Below the pieces are notes generated by a model. It was not told the DNA's origin and made no database searches. It was given only the letters and a program-made list of their open reading frames with translations. Shown one piece after another: positions 14,121 through 29,023 of a stretch of DNA of 64,000 nucleotides (positions within the stretch are counted from its first letter, which is position 1; every line of letters begins with the position of its first letter). Source of the DNA: Epiperipatus broadwayi (Eukaryota > Onychophora > Udeonychophora > Euonychophora > Peripatidae); the NCBI GenBank assembly GCA_028023455.1, contig JAQFVV010012442.1:62001-126000 (forward strand). The letters are read 5' to 3'. Position numbers and translations under genes: made by a program.

Positions 14121-15514
14121 AGAGTAAAATGTGTCAGTTTGACCGTTTTATTTCTGACAACTTCCTTATTAAATTTGAACTATTTATATTACCTTTCGCT
14201 ATTTTTTTTATTTTTTATGTTTACTGTTTTAATTTGTTTCTTAAACCTGATACAATCTAAAGGCAATCTTTCTGAACTAGTCAACTTTTAGGCGGACAAT
14301 GTTGCTTGACAACAATACAGTACTGCACGACGACCATGAGGTCAAAACTTCTTTCTGGTGAAACAGGAATTTTAAGATGAGGTGGATGGAGAATTTTCTG
14401 GCTTATACCGACTTAAACATACATGAAAAAAAAGCTTCAAATGCCAGTTTTTTCCTGTCAGATGTTTGGAAAATGAAAAGATCACTGTGAATGGCAGGAT
14501 TTCTTGCTTGACCAATTTGGCTTATGCTTTGCAAATAATATATGAAATATGGGGACTCTACCCCAAAGAAGTGATCTGCACCTTATTCTGATTGTTCTCA
14601 GTGCACATATTTAAAGAGAAAATGGATGGGCCCAGAACATTTTGAAAATACTCACTCTCAGAATATTTCTTGATAGTCTGTTGCACATACTATTTTTATC
14701 CAACCTACAGCCTTATACCTTTTACTACTCTAAAACTCAATTCTATACCTCCTACTCTTCTTTCTTTCAAATACAATTCCTACAACATTCCTGACTTAAA
14801 CTTAGATTTATCTATATAGTTTATTAACCTTACAATATTATTTTAAACCATCTATTTAACTTTTTTTTATTAACATGCATGCATTAAAAAACAAGAACTA
14901 TTTTATTTTATTACACTATTTTCATTATTATTCTTCTACAGATATTTTATTTGTTTGTTTAACATGATTTTATCATGCATATTTCCATTATTTTATTCAC
15001 TTACTTATTCTTACTAACATTACTTTAAACCATTAATTTAAAACATTTATTTATAAAGACATTTCTTCTTCTTAATATATGCATGCAAGAAAATCCATTT
15101 TATTTGGTGATGCCTCCAATATTATTATTTTCTGAAAATGTTTCATTTTTTAAAATTTATTAAGTAGTGAAATTTATCTGATTTAGGTTTACACCTACAT
15201 CAAATTTTTTTTATTCAACTCATTATCTATTTCTGGTCTTTGTTTCTCTCTTTTACTTTAAGATTTTGTCCATTTATTAACTACTAAACTCAGTCAGGTT
15301 GTTCTTTTTTCTACCTACTAACTCTTTAATATAAATACAGTTTTCTTCTTTTGTCTATTGTTCACCTATAATTTGTTGCCTTATCTCTTTCCCGTTACTT
15401 TCTATTTTCTACTTCATAAATCAGAAAATCTATATGTGTAACAAAATTCCACCTTCTTCAAACTCTCCTATTTTCTTATTAACTGCATTAATAATACTAT
15501 ACAGAGAGAATCCT
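14121..15514 (-). other. Non-coding internal part of element E
   Basis: AT-rich and T-rich on the plus strand, with no RT, protease or integrase motif. Pol appears to be missing. Confidence 0.6.
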
Positions 15515-15993
15515 TCACCAATGGCCTTTTTGAACTGTGATACGTAATATAACTCTATAAATGGCTTCTATTTCTGCCTTGAAATCATACTGCTCCAGTG
15601 AAAATATTTGTATATCATTTTCTATATTTAATTTATAACTTTCTTTTATATCTTGACATGCATTATCTATTTTTTTTACCCCACTACTCTATCTATTTAT
15701 ATAGTTGTTTCCACCTTGGATCTGATTCAATTGTCATGTCTTCTATCATCTCAACTTCCTTTTCTTTTTCCTGACTATCTTTAGTCAAATCAATCTCTAT
15801 TGCTTTTATGGCTATATGATTTCTCTCTACAGTCTCCATTATTTTACCCCTCATTGCCTTAATTTCTCTAATCATTTCTACTTTGACCTCATTAATTTCT
15901 TTCTTCATTTTTTTCTTGAGCCCTAGCTGACTTTGCTTAAATTCCTGGTGCATTTATTCCATTATTCTCAATATCGTTTACATCATTATCCAT
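15515..15993 (-). pseudogene. Gag-like coiled-coil remnant of element E
   Basis: A minus-strand reading begins at ATG 15993 (MDNDVNDIENNG), shifts frame near 15953, then runs as a highly charged helix, for example KKEINEVKVEMIREIKAMRG, to a stop at 15693. Similar charged sequence (YKLNIENDIQIF) is readable further down to about 15515. The composition matches the N-terminal coiled coils of the Gags of A, B and C. The capsid part is missing or unrecognisable. The assignment rests on composition and on position inside an LTR pair, not on a conserved domain. Confidence 0.5.
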
Positions 15994-16461
15994 GTCACAG
16001 ATATATTTTCTTTTTATTTCTCTACTATTTGGGGATTTTGAAAAATATTGGGTTTTTTTCAAGCTCAATTTCTTTATCTTAATCTATATATTTTTTAAAA
16101 AAATATTTGAACACAAAATATATTATCACTTTGCATTTAACAAATCACAAAATACTATTACTGTTTATTTATTCTCTTTAACAAAACTTGCAACTGATTC
16201 CAACCCTTTTGTTTTTTTTCCTATACCCATTCTCACTGCCGTAAATCCACACAAATTATCTAACTATTTTTACTTTCTATCTTTTCATTTAAAATAAAAA
16301 AAAAATTGTTTACGTGAATTTTTTGATTTAAATCATACCATTTCTTTACATACAATTGTGCAACTTAGTGTTTCGTTAAATTTTTATTCTTTACTTCTAT
16401 TTGACATATGATTAATTCCCGTCATAGGTGATGGTTCAGCCTTCATGTTAGGAAATCCAAA
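15994..16461 (-). other. Leader of element E
   Basis: Region between the inner LTR and the gag remnant. On the minus strand TGGATTTCCTAACATGAAGG begins two bases after the LTR end and could be the primer binding site. A run of 11 G (16468-16478, plus strand) sits just inside the inner LTR. Confidence 0.4.
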
Positions 16462-18302
16462 TGAACTGGGGGGGGGGGAGTAGTAGATTAAATAGAAAAA
16501 TATATTGAATAAAATTTAAGCTTTAATAAAAATTGAGATAAGCAAAATTGTAAGACAAATTGTTGATCTCTTTGATAAAAATAATATGATACAGTTATTT
16601 ATTATAAATTTGATCTACTCCAACTTCAATTTAAGTATTGCACCAAATTTGTCCATTAGGAAGAGCAGCATAATACCCAGATAGTACCTATCATTAGATG
16701 AAGCTATATAAGATATATAATAGCAACCACATTTTCTGGGCACATATCTTCTCAACTGGTGGATTCAATCCCTGTCATTCAAAGCACTTTTTTTGTTTTG
16801 AAGTAAACTTCAAGTGCCAGCTAACTATCAGAAGAAGGAAACATACACTGAATGATGGCAACTAATTCAGCACCTAAGAAACCCCAATTACCTCAATAGA
16901 AACAAATATAATAAACTGCTTAACGTATTTGCTAAATTGTTCTTAGTGATATAAGTAAAGAATTGACTGGAAATAACTAACATATAAGTACATTATTTTG
17001 AATAAAATGTTTACAATAATTTGTAGATTAATTTTATAAATATTTCATTAAATAGACAATGATTTTATATATGATAACTACATCCATTCTTAATAAAACA
17101 CACTAGTAATGTAATATAAACATAAAACATTAAAATAAGTGGTAAGCGTTAAAACACACACACATGTAATTTATCATAAGATATTTGTATGTTTAAGAAA
17201 GTTGTATCAATATTCGTTCATCACACTAAATCTGCACATAAATAGTTGATTTTATGCTTGCTCTGGAAATACTTAAAAATTGCAAAGGATATTTTAATTA
17301 ATATCAAGAATTGGAATAAGAAAATATTATTACCGATAGAATTTTAGATGTTGTGAATTCTTGTTGTTTGCTGTTGCATATGTGTTTTACCAACCAGTTG
17401 AATTTTAGGCTCTGATGTGGTCCTGATCATTTTAATTCCAGTCTATATCTTACTTCAGGCAGATAGACATTCTTGGCAGTTTCAAATTATTAGATGGGAA
17501 GATTTCTGATGTTCTTGTGGATGAAGGTTGGGGCTAATTGCTTGCACTGAAAACTGATTAGCACTGCATTGTATTCATTAAAAAAAGTCTAATAGGTGAT
17601 TGATTTTAGATACATGAATTACTGAATGACAAATATTCTGGCCCTATATATGTGATGATCATGTTGTTATCTTTTAATTAATTTTTGAATCTGTCCACTG
17701 CTTTTGTTGATCAAATTTTGGATAGGATGCATTCTAATTAATCCAGAAGTATATGAATTATAATTAGTTAATTAGTACCAATTGCAAATCCCATTCCTAA
17801 GTAGCTGACCAATATATGCAATCTTTGAGTTTTATAATTTAATTATAAGATTTCATTTATTTTAATATTTAACTTTCATATTTTTTAACACACACAAATT
17901 TTATTTTATTTTGTTTAAAACCAATTTTATTTATGAATACATATTTATTTTATTTTAAATAAATTTTTTAGTTTTTAAGATTGCTTTTTTCTTTAATAGT
18001 TTAATTTTTTCTAAGTTATCTTTCCTCTAAGGCTAATTGCATTCTCCTTCAATATTTTTATTAACTTTCTAAATACACTTTTCTTAACTTATCCAAAGCT
18101 TTTCTAAGTTAAAATGTCTTTCCCCCTTATGAGTGACATGGTGTTATGTCTTGGCAAACTGTTTTGTTTGTGAAAAAAACTCTTCAACCTTCTACATTAA
18201 ACTTCTCTTTATGAAACTTTTAATAAAATCTTTGAACTGCTTATGAATTTTTTTTTTTTAATTTTTAAAATAAAATTACATATGTAACACTTTTCATTAA
18301 CA
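16462..18302 (-). repeat. LTR of element E, 5' copy
   Basis: Direct repeat of 12109-14097. Its outer end, CATTAACA on the plus strand, is followed by GTA and then (TA)n. Confidence 0.8.
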
Positions 18303-18337
<35 letters not shown>

Positions 18338-18349
18338 AATGAAAAGTGT

Positions 18350-18384
<35 letters not shown>
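18283..18384. repeat. (TA)n array with 20-bp inverted copy of LTR E terminus
   Basis: TGTAACACTTTTCATTAACA (18283-18302, the LTR end) is exactly reverse-complemented at 18334-18353 between two TA tracts. Confidence 0.95.
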
Positions 18385-18386
<2 letters not shown>

Positions 18387-19089
18387 CAACCAGTCACTAC
18401 CTAAACATTCACAGTAAATATAGTAATCAATATTTCTCACTGCTGTCAAGGCAACCTTCACACCTTTTAATAGCAAGAATGGAATTCCATTCTTACTAAG
18501 GGTCCATTGCATATATATGGACACTTAAAGAAGGCAACTTGACTACAGATGTATGAAATATTGTTACAGTGAAGTTTACATAAACTTCTTTAAACATGAA
18601 TAAACATGTCACTATAATGCAAACTAATAAATAGTCATCTATAATATTACTTAATGCAATACTTTTAAATTGCCCATGTGAGAATATTTACTGTGAATGT
18701 TTAGGTGGTGACTGACTGGAATCTAATTAAATCATTATCCCAGATTAGGTTTAGGCACTATTTCGATTATTATTTCTAAATAATACATGAGTAATTTAAA
18801 AGTACTGCATTAAGTAATGTTATGTATGACTATGTATTGGTCTACACTCTACATTATAGTGAATTGTTTATTCATGTTTAAAGAGGGTTATTTAAACTTC
18901 ATTGTAACAATATTTCATACTCTGTGGTCAAGTTGCAATCTTTAAGTCTCCATATATATTCAATGGACCAATCGTAAGAATGGATTTTCATTCTTGCTAT
19001 TAAAAAGGTGAGAAGGTTGCATTGACAGCAGTGAGAAATATTGATTACTATATTTACTGTGAATGTTTAGGTGGTGACTGGTTGAAATC

Positions 19090-19092
<3 letters not shown>
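18385..19092. mobile_element. Fold-back element 1, about 0.7 kb with long inverted repeats
   Basis: Left arm 18385-18671 and right arm 18793-19092 are inverted copies of nearly 300 bp with scattered differences (ends CCAACCAGTCACTACC / GGTGGTGACTGGTTG). The loop holds a third partial copy of the right end at about 18683-18730 in direct orientation. No reading frame and no hammerhead core seen. Both ends abut (TA)n. It could be a MITE-like fold-back transposon or an inverted pair of a shorter repeat. Confidence 0.75.

Positions 19093-19181
<89 letters not shown>
19093..19181. repeat. (TA)n microsatellite
   Basis: About 85 bp of pure TA separating fold-back element 1 from the hammerhead repeats. 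Confidence 0.95.
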
Positions 19182-19183
<2 letters not shown>

Positions 19184-19295
19184 CAAAAGAAGTTATGATC
19201 AATTAACCTGTATCGCTTGTAATTATGATAAATAGATGCTGTTTTACCAAAACCACCTAACAAGTGTAGATTTGTTTATCTTTTTCATTTGCCCA

Positions 19296-19342
19296 CCCTC
19301 AGATCAGCTGATTTCAAGATAATTAGCTATCATCAGTGATGG
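19296..19342 (-). ncRNA. Hammerhead ribozyme motif, 380-bp subfamily
   Basis: Read on the minus strand: stem I strand CCATCA, core CTGATGA, a weak stem II, GAA, the palindromic stem III ATCAGCTGAT, cleavage-site C, then stem I return TGAGGG (5 of 6 pairs). All invariant core bases are present. Stem II is partly mismatched. The near-absent stem III loop implies activity as a dimer, as in animal satellite hammerheads. Confidence 0.72.
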
Positions 19343-19842
19343 ATAGAGCTAGAAACTAGATCTAAACACTGACTCCAAGTGTTTATGCAAAAAGTTTCTA
19401 ACAGTGTGCAAGTGTGAATTTTTCAGACCAATAGCGTTTTCAAACAAAGCCTAACAAGCCAGATAGCTACATGGGACTGATTTCAGTTCAGTTTCACCAC
19501 ATAATCAAAGTCTCTCTGTTATATATCATTGCAAAAATCTTTAATGGTACATTTATGAACAACAAAAACAAGTTATGATCATGTAACCTGCTATCACTCG
19601 TATTTATGATCAATAGATGGTGTTTTACCAAAACTGCTGAACAAGTGTAGATTTGTTTACATAAACGACTGTGTAAACGACTATGTGGTGAAACTAAACT
19701 GAGATCAGACACACGTAATGATCTGGCCTGTTAGGATGAGTTTGAAGACTTTACCTGTCTGAAAAATTCACGCTTGCAAACTGATAGAAACTTTTTGCAT
19801 AAACACTTGGAATCAGTGTTTATATCTAGTTTCTAGCTCCAT

Positions 19843-19889
19843 CCTTCACTGATGATAGCAAATTAGCTTGAAATAAGCTGATCTGAGGG
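19843..19889 (+). ncRNA. Hammerhead ribozyme motif, 380-bp subfamily
   Basis: Stem I CCTTCA pairs with TGAGGG (one G-U pair). The core CTGATGA is at 19849-19855. Stem II is AGC/GCT, followed by GAA. Stem III ATAAGCTGAT carries one change from the palindrome. The predicted cut follows C19883. The U-U apposition at the base of stem II is unusual for hammerheads. Confidence 0.75.
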
Positions 19890-19980
19890 TGGGCAAATGA
19901 AAGAGTTAGTGAATTCTGACTCTTTTGTCACTTATGTAAACAAATCTACACTTGTTTTGTGGGTTTGGTAAAATGCCATC

Positions 19981-20020
19981 TATTGATCATATATATATAT
20001 ATATATATGATCAATATATG

Positions 20021-20048
<28 letters not shown>
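19981..20048. repeat. (TA)n array with 10-bp inverted copy of repeat end
   Basis: TATTGATCAT (19981-19990) is reverse-complemented at 20007-20016 across a TA tract, followed by a second TA tract. Confidence 0.9.
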
Positions 20049-20051
<3 letters not shown>

Positions 20052-20081
20052 AAAATAAATAAAATATCCGTTAATTAAAAA

Positions 20082-20627
20082 CAATATTGTAATTATAATT
20101 AAAATAATAATTTTAACGGTTTACAAACAATCTTTAAATCTGCAGAAGTACTTTCGGTTACTTTCTAACCTGCCTCAACTGCCATTAAATTCAAAAACTA
20201 AAAGCGGTTAATCTAGGTGCAGAATTGAGAAAAGATTGAAGGACACAAATTGTTATATAAGCGTGTAAAAAATAAAAATAATGGTGATTTAATATCTTCT
20301 TCAGTTTTCTTCGATCATGAAAAAACATGTAAATATCAATTTAAATTTAATTTTGAAAATGTTAAAATTCTTCACGAAGAGAGAAACCATAGTAAAAGAA
20401 AAATTAAGGGGCAATTTTTATGAACAGGAATAAAACGCTTTTAATAAATCGACAAGCTTCTAACATTAAAATACGAGATACGTGGAATTTGAATTGATGA
20501 CATTTGCTTCCACTTTTAGTTTTTAAATTTAATGGCAGTTGAGGCAGGTTAGAAAGTAACCAAAATGTACTTCTGCAGATTTAAAGATTGTTTGTAATTG
20601 TTTGTAAACCGTTAAAAATATTATTTC

Positions 20628-20635
<8 letters not shown>
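20082..20635. mobile_element. Fold-back element 2, about 0.55 kb
   Basis: Inverted arms of about 120 bp (about 20088-20207 and 20515-20635) share TTTAAATCTGCAGAAGTAC and CTTTCTAACCTGCCTCAACT. The central 300 bp is AT-rich without a meaningful frame. TA arrays lie at the right end and about 40 bp from the left end. The class is unknown. Confidence 0.75.

Positions 20636-20665
<30 letters not shown>
20636..20665. repeat. (TA)n microsatellite
   Basis: TA tract between fold-back element 2 and the first 400-bp hammerhead unit. Confidence 0.9.
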
Positions 20666-20669
<4 letters not shown>

Positions 20670-20803
20670 AACAAACACAAGTTAAAAACTTGCTAATGCT
20701 TGTATTTATGTCAACAGATGGCGTTCTACCAAAAACACCGTCAAGCGTATTTCGTTTACATAAACGTCAGAGAATGCATTCACTATCTCTAACTTTAATT
20801 CCA

Positions 20804-20847
20804 CTTTCAGATCATGATTTCAAGCTATTTGCTATTGTCAGTGAAAG
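20804..20847 (-). ncRNA. Hammerhead ribozyme, core-mutated copy
   Basis: Same layout as the plus-strand copies (stem I CTTTCA/TGAAAG, GAA, stem III ATCATGAT), but the core reads CTGACAA instead of CTGACGA. The catalytic G8 is lost, so cleavage is not expected. Confidence 0.75.
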
Positions 20848-21215
20848 ACAGGAATAAGAAACTAGATTTAACACAAACTCTGAGCATTTATGAAACAGTT
20901 TCTATACACCTTGCAAGCATGAATTTTTTAGACATGTTAATGACTTCGAACCCAGCATAGCAAGCCAGATAGCTATATGGGTCTGATATCAGTTCAGCAT
21001 CACCACATAGTAGAAGCCTCTGCAATATATATCATTGCAAGAAAGACCTCAAAGGTACATTTATGAAAAACAAACACAAGTTAAAAACTTGCTAACGCTT
21101 GTATTTATGTCAACAGATGGCGTTACATGTCTAAAAAATTCACACTTGCAAGCTGAATAGAAACTGTTTCATAAATGCTCAGAGTTTGTGTTTAGATCTA
21201 ATTTCTTATTTCTGT

Positions 21216-21259
21216 CTTTCACTGACGATAGCAAATAGCTTGAAATCATGATCTGAAAG
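21216..21259 (+). ncRNA. Hammerhead ribozyme, intact core
   Basis: Stem I CTTTCA (21216-21221) pairs with TGAAAG (21254-21259). The core CTGACGA is at 21222-21228, and stem II is AGC/GCT with an AAATA loop. GAA is at 21242-21244, followed by the palindromic stem III ATCATGAT at 21245-21252. The cut is predicted after C21253. Outside the 6-bp stem an internal loop and a second helix (ATTCC/GGAAT in sister copies, one mismatch here) extend stem I, where type I hammerheads make their loop contact. All core identities (C3-A9, G12-A14, A15.1-U16.1, C17) are present. A U-U pair closes stem II. Confidence 0.85.
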
Positions 21260-21615
21260 TGGAATTAAAGTTAGAGATAGTGAATCCATTCTCTGACATT
21301 TATGTAAACGAAATACACTTGATGGTGTTTTTTGTAGAATGCCATCTGTTGACATAAATACAAGCGTTAGCAAGTTTTTAACTTGGGTTTGTTTTTCATA
21401 AATGTACCTTTGAGGTCTTTCTTGCAATGATATATATTACAGAGACTTCTACTATGTGGTGATGCTGAATTGATATCAGACCCATATAGCTATCTGGCTT
21501 GCTATGCTGAGTTCGAAGACATTAACGTGTCTAAAAAATTCACGCTTGCAAGCTGAATAGAAACTGTTTCATAAATGCTCAGAGTTTGTGTTTAGATCTA
21601 GTTTCTTATTCCTAT

Positions 21616-21659
21616 CTTTCACTGACGATAGCAAATAGCTTGAAATCATGATCTGAAAG
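21616..21659 (+). ncRNA. Hammerhead ribozyme, intact core
   Basis: Identical core and stems to the copy 400 bp upstream, with the outer stem I helix ATTCC/GGAAT intact. Predicted cut after C21653. Confidence 0.85.
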
Positions 21660-21829
21660 TGGAATTAAAGTTAGAGATAGTGAATGCATTCTCTGACGTT
21701 TATGTAAATGAAATACGCTTGACAGTGTTTTTGATAGAACACCATCTGTTGACATAAATACAAACATTAGCAAGTTTTTAACTTGTGTTTGTTTTCCATA
21801 AATGTACCTTTGAGGTCTTTCTTGCAATG

Positions 21830-21873
21830 ATATATATATATATATATATATATATCATTGCAAGAAAGACCTC

Positions 21874-21916
<43 letters not shown>
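21830..21916. repeat. TA-hairpin insertion inside a 400-bp unit
   Basis: Sister units read CTTGCAATGATATATATTGC at this site. Here the short TA run has become two TA arrays enclosing TCATTGCAAGAAAGACCTC (from 21855), the reverse complement of the unit sequence just to the left. This is a direct before-and-after view of a TA-anchored inverted duplication. Confidence 0.92.
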
Positions 21917-21918
<2 letters not shown>

Positions 21919-22093
21919 CAGAGGCTTCTACTATGTCATGATGCTAACTGATATCAGACCCATATAGCTATCTGGCTTGCTATGCTGAGTTAGAAGACAT
22001 TTATGTGTCTAAAAAATTCATGCTTGCAAGCTGAATAGAAACTGTTTCATAAATGCTCAAAGTTTGTGTTTAGATCTAGTTTCTTATTCCTGT

Positions 22094-22137
22094 CTTCCAC
22101 TGACAATAGCAAATAGCTTGAAATCATGATCTGAAAG
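22094..22137 (+). ncRNA. Hammerhead ribozyme, core-mutated copy
   Basis: The core reads CTGACAA (G8 to A) and stem I has one mismatch (CTTCCA against TGAAAG). Otherwise as the neighbouring units. Probably inactive. Confidence 0.75.
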
Positions 22138-22493
22138 TGGAATTAAAGTTAGAGATAGTGAATCCATTCTCTGACATTTATGTAAACGAAATACGCTTGA
22201 TGGTGTTTTTGGTAGAATGCCATCTGTTGACATAAATACAAGCGTTAGCAAGTTTTTAACTTGTGTTTGTTTTTCATAAATGTACCTTTGAGGTCTTTCT
22301 TGCAATGATATATATTGCAGAGGCTTCTACTATGTGGTAATGCTGAACTGATATCAGACCCATATAGCTATCTGGCTTGCTATGCTGAGTTCGAAGACAT
22401 TAACGTGTCTAAAAAATTCATGCTTGCAAGCTGAATAGAAACTGTTTCATAAATGCTCAGAGTTTGTGTTTAGATCTAGTTTCTTATTCCTGT

Positions 22494-22537
22494 CTTTCAC
22501 TGACGATAGCAAATAGCTTGAAATCATGATCTGAAAG
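22494..22537 (+). ncRNA. Hammerhead ribozyme, intact core
   Basis: CTTTCA/TGAAAG stem I with outer ATTCC/GGAAT helix, CTGACGA core, AGC/GCT stem II, GAA, ATCATGAT stem III, and cut predicted after C22531. This is the last complete motif before the array ends in (TA)n. Confidence 0.85.
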
Positions 22538-22628
22538 TGGAATTAAAGTTAAAGATAGTGAACGCATTCTCTGACGTTTATGTAAACGAAATACGCTTGA
22601 CGGTGTTCTTGGTAGAACACCATCTGTT

Positions 22629-22630
<2 letters not shown>

Positions 22631-22698
<68 letters not shown>
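22631..22698. repeat. (TA)n microsatellite with inverted edges
   Basis: TCTGTTAC (22623-22630) and GTAACAGA (22699-22706) form an inverted pair around about 68 bp of TA. Confidence 0.92.
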
Positions 22699-28997
<6,299 letters not shown>

Positions 28998-28999
28998 AA

Positions 29000-29023
29000 T
29001 GGTGCACCAACTAGGGCTCAAAA
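29000..29023 (+). promoter_or_regulatory. Primer binding site of element B, tRNA-Lys-like
   Basis: TGGTGCACCAACTAGGGCTC starts two bases after the LTR end. It resembles the complement of a tRNA-Lys 3' end as used by many retroelements, with some differences. Element C has a related site sharing CAACTAGGGC. Confidence 0.65.

Larger units (their letters stand above)
12109..18302 (-). mobile_element. LTR retrotransposon E (minus strand, non-autonomous)
   Basis: Two diverged direct repeats (about 12109-14097 and 16462-18302) flank a 2.36-kb internal region. Orientation is inferred from a Gag-like coiled coil read on the minus strand at 15515-15993 and a purine-rich stretch next to the 12-14 kb LTR on that strand. 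In minus orientation the LTR begins TGYTAATGAAAAG and ends CAGTTCA (inner copy) or CAGTTA (outer copy). No pol is seen. Both outer ends abut (TA)n and each has an inverted copy of its terminal bases across the array. The LTRs are more diverged than those of A or B, so E looks oldest. Confidence 0.75.
19182..19990. repeat. 380-bp hammerhead-bearing repeats, inverted pair
   Basis: AGTTATGATC at 19191 recurs at 19571, giving a 380-bp period in minus-oriented units. From about 19680 the repeat continues in plus orientation to the (TA)n at 19990, making an inverted pair. Each orientation holds one hammerhead motif. The units are diverged relatives of the 400-bp units at 20666-22630, sharing for example GCTATCTGGCTTG-like and ACATAAACG blocks. 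Short frames inside are not conserved and are not taken as genes. Confidence 0.8.
20666..22630. repeat. 400-bp hammerhead-bearing tandem repeat array (retrozyme-like)
   Basis: GAAAAACAAACACAAG at 20666 recurs at 21065 (399 bp) for about 1.15 units in minus orientation. The array then inverts near 21126 and runs in plus orientation for about 3.5 units. Hammerhead cut sites at 21253 and 21653 are 400 bp apart, as are those at 22131 and 22531. The middle pair is 478 bp apart because a TA hairpin was inserted at 21830-21916. Units are very similar and all carry the ribozyme at the same position. Self-cleavage of a transcript would give 400-nt monomers, as in retrozymes and satellite hammerheads of animals. 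Frames read on the strand opposite the ribozyme recur only because the repeats do. Confidence 0.88.

Noticed and set aside
22084-22305. Recurrent frames of about 70 residues on the strand opposite the ribozyme (also near 20670, 21206 and 21612)
   Set aside because: They recur because the 400-bp DNA unit recurs. The frames vary in length, have no recognisable domain, and lie over the hammerhead; no sign of coding selection can be judged from the sequence.
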